In this document: positions 1 through 8,629 of the stretch, piece by piece
Numbering within the stretch: the first letter of the stretch is position 1
Layout: each line of letters opens with the position of its first letter
Assembly: GCF_000336815.1 (NCBI RefSeq)
Contig: NZ_AOLG01000056.1
Location: 62,525 to 126,524 of the forward strand
Length of the DNA: 64,000 nt
DNA from: Haloferax prahovense DSM 18310
GTDB lineage: Archaea; Halobacteriota; Halobacteria; Halobacteriales; Haloferacaceae
Direction: 5' to 3'
The notes under the pieces: model-generated
The model's database searches: none
Told to the model about the DNA's origin: nothing
Seen by the model: the letters and a program-made list of their open reading frames with translations, nothing else
Position numbers and translations under genes: made by a program

Positions 1-52
1 ACGTCATACTCATACCAAGCGTTAAACAGGTTGCTTAACCACCACCACCCGG

Positions 53-916
53 ATGGTGACAACGTCCAACAACTCGAGTAGTGCGTTCAGTTTCGACCAT
101 AGGGACATGATGGCGTTCATCCTCGTCATGTCGCTACACGGTCTGCAGAGCATGATTACGGAACTTCTCCCGGAGTTCTCGATAGGCGGGTTAGGCGTCT
201 CCATCGGACCGTTCTGGTTCGTTGCGATGTCGGTCGTCCTCCTGTTCCGCTCGTTTTGGGCCTGTCTCGCGATTCCGGTCGGCGGCATCGTCTTCGGAGA
301 GATTCTCATCGGTGACTTCAGCGCGCTCGGAGCGGTCGAAGGGCTAATCGTCGTCACGCTGTCGTGGTTCTTCGTGATGTCGCTCATCACGGACCCGAAA
401 GACGTCAAGCAAATCGCGGCGCTGGGCTTCCTCGCGAAGGCGATGGAAGAGACCGCGGCGTGGTTCATCGACGTCGGGAAGTTCTACATCGGCGTCGAAG
501 AGCTCGAAGCGATTTCGTGGCTCCCCGAGACCGTGTGGGCCACCGAGGGAATCGGTGCCCTGCTTCAGATTATCATCGCCGGCGTCGTCTTCGGGGCGAT
601 TCCGACCCTGTTCCTCTACCCGCGGCTCCGCGGGAAGATCGAACCGCTACTCGGCATGAGTCCCGTCGAGGGGCGCGACGGCCCGGTGTTCACGCGCACG
701 TCCCTGAAGCGACTCATTGCGTGGGTGGCGCTGATTCCCGTCGCGTTCGCGTTCGAGACGCTGAGCGAGACCAGCGGCGGGCTCATCACGTTCACGCCGG
801 AGTTCGTCGAAACGTACGGCCAAGCGTTCCTGTTCGTGCCGATTGCCATCGCGGCGGTCATCTCGTTCGGGCTCGTCGCCTACCGCCAGCGCAAGGTCGA
901 CGGCCTGCAGGACTGA
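53..916 (+). CDS. Putative ECF transporter S-like membrane component
   Basis: Integral membrane protein of 287 aa with about six hydrophobic segments after a short polar N-terminus. It lies 19 bp before a fused double ABC ATPase, which is followed by a CbiQ-like T component. Together they make an energy-coupling-factor (ECF) importer, so this protein is inferred to be the substrate-binding S component. It lacks the obvious signatures of the biotin, thiamine or cobalt S families, so the substrate is not assigned. The ATG at 53 begins MVTTSNN and follows an AT-rich TTGCTTAA at about 31-38. Function rests on context and membrane topology, not on a diagnostic motif. Confidence 0.7.
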   Translation: MVTTSNNSSSAFSFDHRDMMAFILVMSLHGLQSMITELLPEFSIGGLGVSIGPFWFVAMSVVLLFRSFWACLAIPVGGIVFGEILIGDFSALGAVEGLIVVTLSWFFVMSLITDPKDVKQIAALGFLAKAMEETAAWFIDVGKFYIGVEELEAISWLPETVWATEGIGALLQIIIAGVVFGAIPTLFLYPRLRGKIEPLLGMSPVEGRDGPVFTRTSLKRLIAWVALIPVAFAFETLSETSGGLITFTPEFVETYGQAFLFVPIAIAAVISFGLVAYRQRKVDGLQD

Positions 917-935
917 ACCCCATCGCTTTGTTTTT

Positions 936-2753
936 ATGAGCAGCAACAACATCGTCGTCGAGAACCTGACGTTTCAGTATCCCGGCGGCAACGAGGCGGT
1001 ACTGCGCGACGCGAGCGTGACGATTGAGCCGGGCGAGTTCACGGCCGTCGTCGGTGGCAACGGCAGCGGAAAGACGACCCTGTGTAAGACGTTCAACGGC
1101 CTCATCCCACACTTCTTCGAGGGGACGTTCGACGGGCGGGTCACCGTCGCCGGCACCGACACCCGCGAGTCGGACGTCGCCGAACTCTCGAAGACGGTCG
1201 GCTACGTCTTCCAGGACTTCGAGAACCAACTCGTCCAGGAGACGGTCCGCGACGACGTGGAGTTCGCACCGCTCAACTACGGCCTCGACGACTACGCCGA
1301 ACGGGCGACCCGCGCCCTCGAAACCCTCGGTCTCGACCACCTCGAAGACCGGTTCATCTGGGAGTTGAGCGGCGGCCAACAACACCTCGTCGCGCTCGCG
1401 GGGGTGCTCGCGATGGATCCCGAGTTCATCTTCGTCGACGAGCCCGCCGCACAGCTCGACCCCCGAAACGCCCGCGAAACGTACGAACAGCTCCGACGAC
1501 TCAACGAGAAGCAGGACAAGACGGTGATCGTCATCGAACACCACTCCGAGTTCATCGCCGACTACTGCGACGAGATGGTGCTCGTCTCCGACGGCGGGGT
1601 CGCCTGGAAAGAGCCGGTCGAGGTCGGGCTCAACAGGCTCGACGACCTGCTCGCCCACGATATCCACCCGCCGCAGGTCACACAAATCGCCGACGGCCTG
1701 CCGACCGAAGTGGGAACCCTGCCCAGCGGTCGGTATCCCGTGACCGTCGACGAGGCGGCAACGGCGTTTCAACCCGCGGCGACGCGCGGCTCTCGGGCCG
1801 CCGTCGACGGCGGCGCGGTGGCAACAGGTACAGACGCCGCCGAGCTGACCGAGCGCGAGCGGGACGGGGACGCGGTAGTGACGATGCGGGACGTCGGTCA
1901 CGGCTACCCGACGCTTCGCGAGGGGTACAATCGCGTGCTCGACGGGCTGGACCTCGAACTGTACGAGGGCGACCGGGTCGCATTGGTCGGTGCCAACGGG
2001 TCCGGGAAGTCGACGCTGTTGCGGTTGATTACGGGGTTAGCGTCCCCGGACCGAGGGACGGTGACGGTCCTCGGGCGCGACACGAGCGAGACGCTCCCCG
2101 AGCAACTGGCCGACGACACCGTCTACATCCACCAGAACCCCGAGGAGATGTTCGTCGAGGACACCGTCCGCAAGGACGTCGCCTACTACCTCGAGAACCG
2201 CGACGCCCCGAACGTGGACGAACGCGTCGACGAGATTCTCGCGTATCTGGACCTCGAACACCTCGCGGACCGCGACGGCCGCCTGATGAGCCTCGGCCAA
2301 CAGCGCCGCGCGTCGCTGGGAATCGGGCTTGCGACCGACCCGACGGTCGTCCTCTTGGACGAGCCCACGGGCAGTCTCGACCTCCAGAGCCGCCGCGAGG
2401 TGACCGGAATGCTCCGGAAGGCCGAGAGCCGCGTCGAAACTGTCGTCGTCGCCTCCCACGACCTGCAACTGGTCGCGGCGTGGGCCAATCGCGTCCTCGT
2501 CATGGGCGAGGGCGAAGTGCTCGCGGACGCACCGCCGGAGGCTGTGTTCTCCGACCCGAACCTCCTCGCAGCGACCGATTTGCGACAGCCGCAGGTGGTC
2601 GAACTGAGCCGGCGACTCGGGCTGAAATCCCCCGCGCTTAGCACCGAATCGATGTGTGAGACGCTAGCCCGGTCGTTCGAGGACGACGCACTCGCCGACG
2701 GCGGTGTCGCCGATGTCAGCCCCGGAGGCGAGTCGAGCGGAGGGACGCGATGA
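936..2753 (+). CDS. ECF transporter ATPase, two fused ABC domains
   Basis: Fused double ATPase of 605 aa that would energise the neighbouring S and T components. NBD1 has Walker A GGNGSGKTT near residues 40-48, signature LSGGQQ near 144-150 and Walker B FIFVDEP near 164-170. NBD2 has Walker A GANGSGKST near 351-359 and Walker B VVLLDEP near 471-477. The NBD2 signature reads MSLGQQRR instead of LSGGQ. The ATG at 936 was chosen because the protein then begins MSSNNIVVENLTF, where ABC domains normally start; upstream in-frame sequence is arginine-rich shadow. The stop overlaps the next gene's start in an ATGA, indicating translational coupling. Confidence 0.93.
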   Translation: MSSNNIVVENLTFQYPGGNEAVLRDASVTIEPGEFTAVVGGNGSGKTTLCKTFNGLIPHFFEGTFDGRVTVAGTDTRESDVAELSKTVGYVFQDFENQLVQETVRDDVEFAPLNYGLDDYAERATRALETLGLDHLEDRFIWELSGGQQHLVALAGVLAMDPEFIFVDEPAAQLDPRNARETYEQLRRLNEKQDKTVIVIEHHSEFIADYCDEMVLVSDGGVAWKEPVEVGLNRLDDLLAHDIHPPQVTQIADGLPTEVGTLPSGRYPVTVDEAATAFQPAATRGSRAAVDGGAVATGTDAAELTERERDGDAVVTMRDVGHGYPTLREGYNRVLDGLDLELYEGDRVALVGANGSGKSTLLRLITGLASPDRGTVTVLGRDTSETLPEQLADDTVYIHQNPEEMFVEDTVRKDVAYYLENRDAPNVDERVDEILAYLDLEHLADRDGRLMSLGQQRRASLGIGLATDPTVVLLDEPTGSLDLQSRREVTGMLRKAESRVETVVVASHDLQLVAAWANRVLVMGEGEVLADAPPEAVFSDPNLLAATDLRQPQVVELSRRLGLKSPALSTESMCETLARSFEDDALADGGVADVSPGGESSGGTR

Positions 2754-3709
2754 AGTACGTCGACGCGCTCACCGACATCTCGGTCGCCGACATCAAGGTC
2801 GACTTGATGCGGACCGCCTACGACAACGAGGACGCGCTGTTGAACAGCTTCGACCCGCGAGTCGTCCTGCTGTGGACCGTACTGTTCATGATTATCCCGT
2901 GGCTGTTCTACGACACGCTTCCGCTGGCCATCCTGCTCGCGGCGGCCTTCGTGCTCGCCGCGCTCTCGCAGGTCAGCAAGTACCTGCTCGCGTTGCTCCT
3001 GTTCGGCCAAGTCACCAACGTCGGCTTTTTCGTGGTGTTGGTCCCGCTCATCGGCGGGACGATTCGGGCGGTCGGTCACTTGGGTGAGAACGCCGGTCGG
3101 GTCGTCGCGGGCGTCATGGCGGGCGACGCGAGCGTGTTCGCCGAGACCGGGACCATCGTCGCGGCCGCGGTCGGCCGGGGTATCCATACCGCCACGACCA
3201 GCCAGGAGGTCGGCATCGACGCCGTCGGGGCGCTCGTCCCGTTCTTCCTCAAGCTCACGATTATCTCGGTCATCAGCCTCGCCGTCTTTTCGGCGATGAG
3301 CCCGCAGAAACTCAGCAAGGGGATGTTGCGCTTGGGCGTCCCCCGACAGCTCACGTTCGCAATCGCGTACGGCTACCGGATGATGCCGCTTCTCGTCGAG
3401 GAGTACCACGCGCTCATCAACTCCTTCCGCCTTCGAAGTAAGGTACCCGAAAAGCAGGGGCTGTTCAGGTGGCGCTACTTCTACTACCTGCTGACGCTCT
3501 CCGTCAAGGCGTTCTACCCGCTGATTTTCAACGTGGCGAAGCGCGCGCGGGTCACCGTGGAGGCGATGGAGACGAAGGGGTTCTCGCGCTCGCTGGGCGA
3601 CGAACAGAGTCAGACCCTCCGGACCGAGGGCATGATGGTTCGGACGCGAGACGTCACCTTCGTCTTCGGGTCGCTGCTGTTCGTCGCCGCAGTCTGGGTG
3701 TTTACCTGA
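2750..3709 (+). CDS. ECF transporter T component (CbiQ family)
   Basis: Transmembrane coupling protein of 319 aa with about five to six membrane helices, joining the ATPase to the S component. The C-terminal cytoplasmic helix has the CbiQ/EcfT pattern RARVTVEAMETKGFSR, the Ala-Arg-Gly type coupling motif. It overlaps the ATPase stop by 4 nt (ATGA at 2750-2753) and is the last gene of the three-gene operon. Family membership is well supported; the substrate depends on the unassigned S-like protein. Confidence 0.9.
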   Translation: MKYVDALTDISVADIKVDLMRTAYDNEDALLNSFDPRVVLLWTVLFMIIPWLFYDTLPLAILLAAAFVLAALSQVSKYLLALLLFGQVTNVGFFVVLVPLIGGTIRAVGHLGENAGRVVAGVMAGDASVFAETGTIVAAAVGRGIHTATTSQEVGIDAVGALVPFFLKLTIISVISLAVFSAMSPQKLSKGMLRLGVPRQLTFAIAYGYRMMPLLVEEYHALINSFRLRSKVPEKQGLFRWRYFYYLLTLSVKAFYPLIFNVAKRARVTVEAMETKGFSRSLGDEQSQTLRTEGMMVRTRDVTFVFGSLLFVAAVWVFT

Positions 3710-3913
3710 CCGACGCTCGGCGACCCCGGACTATTTTCGACTCTGTACGGCTCCGTACGACTACCGGACACAGGGTGCAGCTACCGAACGGAAAGTGAGG
3801 CAGACAATCCACATAGCAACCACTTCGTCGGTCATCGCCGTCGACGAGAGTATGCGAACGAGACAGAAGCCGGCGGTCGTCCGCGGGAGACGCTCGGGGC
3901 GAGGTGTCCCGAG

Positions 3914-5167
3914 ATGAACCCCGAAGCTCGGGCGGAGAGCGTACCCGGCGACGAACCGGAATCGACGGGCGAGAAACCCATCGGAGCAGCACAGCGATTC
4001 CTCCCGTGGGTAGTCGCCGTCGGGTCGGTTATCCCGGTCGGCGCGCAGGTCGTGGTGCTCCCGCCGGACCCGACGACGACAGCGCTCGACCTCGTCGGCG
4101 AGGGCGTCGTCGTCGCCGTCCTCTTCGCGTGCCTATTCGTGGTCCGACGAGTACACGCACCGTCTGTCTTCTACCCGCTGGCGGGCGGCGTCGCGGCCTC
4201 GTACCTGTTCGCGCTGACCGACTTCCTCGACGAGTTCGTCGAACAGCCCGTCTGGTTCAGCTATCTGTTCGAAGACGGTGCACAGGCGGTCGGTGCGGCG
4301 CTCCTCGTGTTCGGCATCTACCGGTGGACCGTCGCGCGTCAGCGACGGGAGACCGAACTCCGCCAACAGCGCGAACAGCTCGCCGTCCTCAACCGTGTCC
4401 TCCACCACGACATCCGAAACGACGCGCTGGTCATCCGCGGGTGGGCGTCGGTCGTTCGGAAGGAGGCGGGGTCGGCGGCCGACGAGCGGCTGGAGAACAT
4501 CGTCGCCGCGAGCAACGGCATCATCGACCTCACCGAGAGTACGGCGCAGTTCACCGACGTGCTCACCTCGGAGCGGACCGCCGACCTCGAACCGAAGCCG
4601 CTGGCCGAGACCATCGAGACGGAGCTTCGGAAGGCTCGCGCCGCGCACGACGCCGACGTGGTCGTCTCCGGAGACCTCCCCGACGTGGACGTCCTCGCCC
4701 ACAGCATGCTCTCCGCGGTCTTCCGAAACCTCCTCGTCACGGCCGTTGAGCGGGCGGACGCCGAGCGTCCGCGAATTCGCCTGCGCGCCGAGCGCGGCGC
4801 GGAGACCGTGACTGTTCGCATCTCCGACGATGGCCCGCCGTTCCCGGAAGACGCCTTCCCGGACGCGGGCGAGACCGTCGCGGGCTCTCCCGAGTCTCGG
4901 TCCGGTCTCTCGCTCGTCGCCGCACTCGTCGAGCAGTTCGACGGAACCGTCGCCGTCAGGCTCAAACTCGCCGAACACGCCGCGACCTCCCCCGCCGACC
5001 GAGTCACTGAGGGGGTCAGTGACACCGAATCCTCGTCCTCGACGTCGCGCCCGGTGACGGACGTCGAGGCGGACGACCGAGAGGACTTCGCCGCCGTGCA
5101 CTCGGACCGCGAATCGCCGGCCGGTCGGGGGGCGTCGACCGGCCGCGGCGACGCCGCTAACTACTGA
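3914..5167 (+). CDS. Membrane sensor histidine kinase with degenerate ATP-binding site
   Basis: Protein of 417 aa with four predicted membrane helices (about residues 28-48, 58-78, 86-102, 122-136), a short coiled linker, an H-box LHHDIRND with phospho-acceptor His165, and a C-terminal ATPase-like domain. The N-box reads FRNLLVTAVE near 270-279, whereas the intact kinase at 61390-62436 has FRNLLNNAVQ. The G1 box is SDDGPPFPED and the G2 region is SRSGLSLV, lacking the usual GxGxG glycines. ATP binding may therefore be lost or altered. The last 60 residues are a polar, low-complexity tail. No response regulator gene is adjacent. Confidence 0.8.
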   Translation: MNPEARAESVPGDEPESTGEKPIGAAQRFLPWVVAVGSVIPVGAQVVVLPPDPTTTALDLVGEGVVVAVLFACLFVVRRVHAPSVFYPLAGGVAASYLFALTDFLDEFVEQPVWFSYLFEDGAQAVGAALLVFGIYRWTVARQRRETELRQQREQLAVLNRVLHHDIRNDALVIRGWASVVRKEAGSAADERLENIVAASNGIIDLTESTAQFTDVLTSERTADLEPKPLAETIETELRKARAAHDADVVVSGDLPDVDVLAHSMLSAVFRNLLVTAVERADAERPRIRLRAERGAETVTVRISDDGPPFPEDAFPDAGETVAGSPESRSGLSLVAALVEQFDGTVAVRLKLAEHAATSPADRVTEGVSDTESSSSTSRPVTDVEADDREDFAAVHSDRESPAGRGASTGRGDAANY

Positions 5168-5269
5168 CCACCCATCTCAACTCGCCGTTGTACCCTCTTT
5201 AGGCCCTCATCCGGTACCCCGTCTCACCGCGCGTCAAGCATATGTGTACTCCCCGAATAGCAGTCGGCA

Positions 5270-5911
5270 GTGAGCGACTCACACGACTCCCCGGGTGGAA
5301 AGCGCGGCCCCGAGAGCAAGGTCAGCCGACTGCTCCGCGAGCGCGACCTCGACGGGTTCGGCGCGGAGCTCGAACGGCGGTGGACCGCCGAGGCGGACGC
5401 GCGGTCGAGCCTCCGTGACCTCGCCGACGCGTTCAACCGACGGCTCCTCCGCGCGGCGCTCGACGAGCGGAACGAGCGCGTCATCGACGGCGAGGTCGAG
5501 AATCTGTACCGCGTGCTCACCGACGACGGCGTTTCGAGCGGGGCGCGAACGGAGGCGGTCCGCCGACTCGAACGCGCCGGCGTCGACGTAGAGCGACTCG
5601 AGACCGATTTCGTCTCGCACCGGGCGATGCGGACGTATCTCACCTCGTACCGCGGCGTGACGCCGCCGTCGGAGACCGACCGCGACAACGGAGACCTCAG
5701 CGAGCGCCGGTCCCAAACCATTCGACGCCTGCTGGGTCGCGTCGAGCGCGTCACCGACAGGTCGCTGTCCGACCTCGCGGCCGCCGGCGAACTCGACGTC
5801 GACCCCGAGACCGCCGAGGTGTACGTCGACGTTCGCGTCCATTGCCCGGGCTGTAACTCCCAGTACACGGTCGACGACCTCATCGACCGGGGCGGTTGCG
5901 ACTGCGAGTAG
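5270..5911 (+). CDS. rdfA: Rod-determining factor RdfA family protein
   Basis: Soluble protein of 213 aa, mostly helical and charged, ending in a putative zinc knuckle: CPGC near residue 191 and a terminal CDC. The RGPESKVSRLL start, the RRLERAGVDVERLE-DFVSHRAMRTYL core and the cysteine tail fit the haloarchaeal RdfA family, implicated in rod versus disk cell shape in Haloferax volcanii. An SMC-like gene follows in the same direction after 204 bp, as I recall for that species. The start is GTG at 5270; no better ATG lies nearby. The name rests on recalled family resemblance. Confidence 0.75.
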   Translation: MSDSHDSPGGKRGPESKVSRLLRERDLDGFGAELERRWTAEADARSSLRDLADAFNRRLLRAALDERNERVIDGEVENLYRVLTDDGVSSGARTEAVRRLERAGVDVERLETDFVSHRAMRTYLTSYRGVTPPSETDRDNGDLSERRSQTIRRLLGRVERVTDRSLSDLAAAGELDVDPETAEVYVDVRVHCPGCNSQYTVDDLIDRGGCDCE

Positions 5912-5988
5912 TCCGTTTCGCGCTTTCCGAACCGCGGTATGGAGCGACCAGTGACGACCGAACTCTCGCGAGCTCTCGGGTCGAAAAG

Positions 5989-6063
5989 CGTTCCATCGAT
6001 AGCTTTGGAACGTGTTTGTGGCACCCGGGACAAGAGACACGTTCCAATGATAGCGTTGGAACG
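5989..6063 (+). promoter_or_regulatory. Tandem palindromes between rdfA and the SMC-like gene
   Basis: Two 24-bp sites at 5989-6012 and 6040-6063 share the form CGTTCCA-N10-TGGAACG with perfect arms. Their spacers are similar (TCGATAGCTT and ATGATAGCGT, both containing GATAGC). The centres are 51 bp apart, close to five DNA turns, so a bound factor would face the same side. They lie 53-127 bp before the ATG at 6116. They look like operators, or less likely two small RNA hairpins. Confidence 0.6.
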
Positions 6064-6115
6064 AGTTTTGGAAGCGTCACCAACTGTTTTCACGGACCCC
6101 CGTGTCGAACATCGT

Positions 6116-8059
6116 ATGGCCACGACGAACGGACCGGCCCGCCTGACCGTCACGCGATTCGCCGGTCTCGACGACGCGACCGTCGAGTTCGAGCCCGGCG
6201 TCTCCGTCGTCGCGGGACGGAACGCGGCCGACCGAACACCGCTCCTGTGGGGTCTCGCGGCCGCGCTGGGAAGCGATGAACCCTCATTTGAGGAGAGCGC
6301 TGACGGCGGCCAGGTCGAACTCGCCGTCGAGAGCGAGGTGTACACGCGGGTGTTCGTGAGGGAGGGAGACCGCGTCGTCGCGTCCGGCGACCCGTATCTC
6401 GAAGGCTCGACGACCGCAGACCTGTTCGCGTTCCTGCTCGGTTCCAACGAGGCCCGGCAGGCGGTGACCGGCGACCGCGACCTGCGGGAGTTCGTCACGC
6501 ACTCGGTCGACACCGACGCCGTCAGCGAGGAAATCGCCGACCTCCGCGCCGAGCGCGCCGAGTTAGACGACCGAATCGCGGAGCTGTCCGCGCTCGAATC
6601 CGAGCGCCCGCGACTCCGCGAGCGCCGCGACGAACTGAACGCGGCTGTCGAGCGCTTGGAAGCCGAGTTGGCAGACCGACGAGAAGCGCTCGCTCGCATC
6701 GAGCCGTCGGCGGTCGACGCCGACGCTGACGCGCGGAGGGAAACCGACACCGATACGCCGGACGCGGAGGCGCGAGCGGACCGATTACGGGAGTTGAACG
6801 CGACGCTCGACAACGCCCAGTTCGAACTCGAGGCCCAGCGGGAGTCACTTGACGCGCTCGACGCCGAACTCGGCGAGGTCGAATCGGAACTCGCGTCGTG
6901 TCCCGCCGACCCCGCCGGCGAACTCGACGGTCTGACCGACGAACTCTCCGAGTCGCGCGTGCGAAAACGACGGTTAGACGCGGATATCACCGACGTTCAG
7001 CGAACGCTACGGTTCAACGAGCAGTTCCTCACGTCGGGGACATCGCCCGTCGCCACGAGCGCGGGCGAAGACGGCGGGCCCGACGGCGACGGCCGGGTCG
7101 TCTGCTGGACGTGCGGGACCTCCGTCCCCGAAGCGAGCATCGAATCGACGCTCGACCAACTCCGGACGCTCCGCGACGACCGTCGCGAGGAGCGCGCCGA
7201 ACTCACCGAGCGTCTCGAACGACTGCAAGAACGCCGGTCGGAACTCGAAGACCAGCGACGACGGCGACGCGACCTCGAAACACGACGCGAGGAGTTACGC
7301 CGCGAGCGCACCGAGCGCCGGGCGCGAGTCGAGGACCTCGAAGCCCGGCGCGACGACCTCGAATCGGATATCGCCGACCTGAGACGTGACGCCGGGGCCG
7401 CGGAGGCGGACGACCGCGCCGCGGTCCTCGCTGCCCACCGGGAGGTCACCCGGGTCGAGTTCGAGTTGGAACGGCGACGCGAGGAGCGCGCCGCCGTCGT
7501 CGATGACCTCGATTCCCTCGAAGCCCAACTCGACCGACGGGCGGACCTCGAAGCGCGGCAGGACGGAATTGACGACCGAATCGGCGAGCTTCGCGGTCGT
7601 ATCGAACGACTCGAACGCGCGGCCGTCTCGGCGTTCAACGAGCGAATGGCGGACGTTCTCGACGCCCTCGAATACGACCGCCTCGCCCGTCTCTGGATCG
7701 AGCGACGGAACGACGGAGACTCTCTCGATGACGCGGACGCGGCTCCCGCGGGGCGGTTCGTCCCGCACATCGAGCGCCGGACGGACGATGGTACCGTCTA
7801 CGAGGACGTTATCGACCATCTCCCGGCCTCCGAGCGCGAGCTTATCGGTCTCGTGTTCGCCGTCGCCGGCTACCTCGTCCACGAGGTGTCCGACGAGGTC
7901 CCGTTCTTCGTTCTCGATTCGGTCGAGGCCATCGACGCCGAGCACGTTCGCAGGCTCCTCGCCTACGTCGGTCGGGATGCCGACTACGTCGTCGTCGGCC
8001 TGTCCGGAGAGAACGCGCAGGGTCTCCCGGACTCGTACCGACGACTTCGGGCTCCGTGA
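6116..8059 (+). CDS. Archaea-specific SMC-like (Sph/ASRP) protein
   Basis: Protein of 647 aa with an N-terminal ATPase half, two long coiled-coil arms (about residues 135-290 and 340-510) around a zinc-hook-like CWTC (Cys330 and Cys333), and a C-terminal half with Walker B/D-loop VLDSVEAID near 600. The P-loop position reads AGRNAADRTPLL, without the canonical GKT/S lysine; this divergence is known in archaea-specific SMC-related proteins. It follows rdfA, as does the Sph3 gene in Haloferax volcanii as I recall. The ATG at 6116 (MATTNG) was chosen because the domain starts directly after it and upstream in-frame sequence is the palindrome region. Confidence 0.85.
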   Translation: MATTNGPARLTVTRFAGLDDATVEFEPGVSVVAGRNAADRTPLLWGLAAALGSDEPSFEESADGGQVELAVESEVYTRVFVREGDRVVASGDPYLEGSTTADLFAFLLGSNEARQAVTGDRDLREFVTHSVDTDAVSEEIADLRAERAELDDRIAELSALESERPRLRERRDELNAAVERLEAELADRREALARIEPSAVDADADARRETDTDTPDAEARADRLRELNATLDNAQFELEAQRESLDALDAELGEVESELASCPADPAGELDGLTDELSESRVRKRRLDADITDVQRTLRFNEQFLTSGTSPVATSAGEDGGPDGDGRVVCWTCGTSVPEASIESTLDQLRTLRDDRREERAELTERLERLQERRSELEDQRRRRRDLETRREELRRERTERRARVEDLEARRDDLESDIADLRRDAGAAEADDRAAVLAAHREVTRVEFELERRREERAAVVDDLDSLEAQLDRRADLEARQDGIDDRIGELRGRIERLERAAVSAFNERMADVLDALEYDRLARLWIERRNDGDSLDDADAAPAGRFVPHIERRTDDGTVYEDVIDHLPASERELIGLVFAVAGYLVHEVSDEVPFFVLDSVEAIDAEHVRRLLAYVGRDADYVVVGLSGENAQGLPDSYRRLRAP

Positions 8060-8583
8060 CCACGAGTTGCGGTCCGAAACGACCCGTCTGTGACAGACAT
8101 AGCTCTGTAATTACAATCCGATAAAACCGAATTGCTCGAGGAGGTACCCGAGCCCACCAAGAGTTACACGGGTAGGCCTGTTATGCACGGCAGGTCCCCA
8201 TCCGAAGCAACATCACAGGGACCGCATGTAGCCGGGACGCGAGCGGCGGAGTTCGCGCGCCCCGTCGGCTCGTTTCGTGCTGGTGAACCCGTCCGAAACG
8301 GGAATCGGCGACAGAGCCTGGTTGTTCGCGACGGATCGCGATTCTACTAATAGTAGAGTCAAGTGACGCGGACGAGCGCCTCTGTTCTCGGTGTGGCGCG
8401 TGGGCACACGTGACTAATTGAACGGGAATCGAACCTCACGTATCGAATCACTCACCGATTTGGATTAATTATGAACATTCGTCAATCGCCAGAGAGCCAC
8501 CCCACGGTATCGGTACGACGGCAGCGAGGGCAAACCCGCGTGCGACGGCGTCGGTCGCGGTCGCTCCCGACTTCGTGGGACGC
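8060..8583. other. Intergenic region before the IclR gene
   Basis: About 520 bp with no convincing gene. Short open frames at 8132-8350 (+) and 8213-8407 (-) overlap each other and have arginine-rich, shadow-like composition. The only clear structure is the palindrome at 8342-8358, listed separately. Confidence 0.5.
8342..8358. promoter_or_regulatory. Putative IclR operator, distal site
   Basis: TTCTACT-AAT-AGTAGAG: 7-bp arms, 3-nt centre, one arm mismatch. It has the same architecture as the sites at 8584-8600 and 9444-9460, giving the consensus TTCYACT-N3-AGTRGAA. It lies 272 bp before the iclR start. Confidence 0.5.
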
Positions 8584-8606
8584 TTCCACCATCAGTAGAA
8601 TTTATC
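8584..8606 (+). promoter_or_regulatory. iclR promoter with abutting operator
   Basis: The TATA-like TTTATC at 8601-8606 lies 24-29 bp before the ATG at 8630, so a leaderless transcript is expected. Directly upstream, at 8584-8600, is TTCCACC-ATC-AGTAGAA, which matches the palindrome before uxuA at 14 of 17 positions. The site would cover the BRE region, consistent with autoregulation. Confidence 0.6.
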
Positions 8607-8629
8607 TGTCCCGCTCCGAAAGGCGAACC

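Noticed and set aside
2186..3409. 407-aa minus-strand frame across the ECF genes
   Set aside because: Fully antisense to two conserved transporter genes and has no domain pattern.
6000..6115. N-terminal extension of the SMC-like protein to 5939
   Set aside because: The extension translates the two palindromes and has no homology-like pattern; the ATG at 6116 begins the conserved domain.
8132..8407. Possible small genes in the gap before iclR
   Set aside because: The two frames overlap on opposite strands, lack acidic bias and TATA-spaced starts, and show no family motif.
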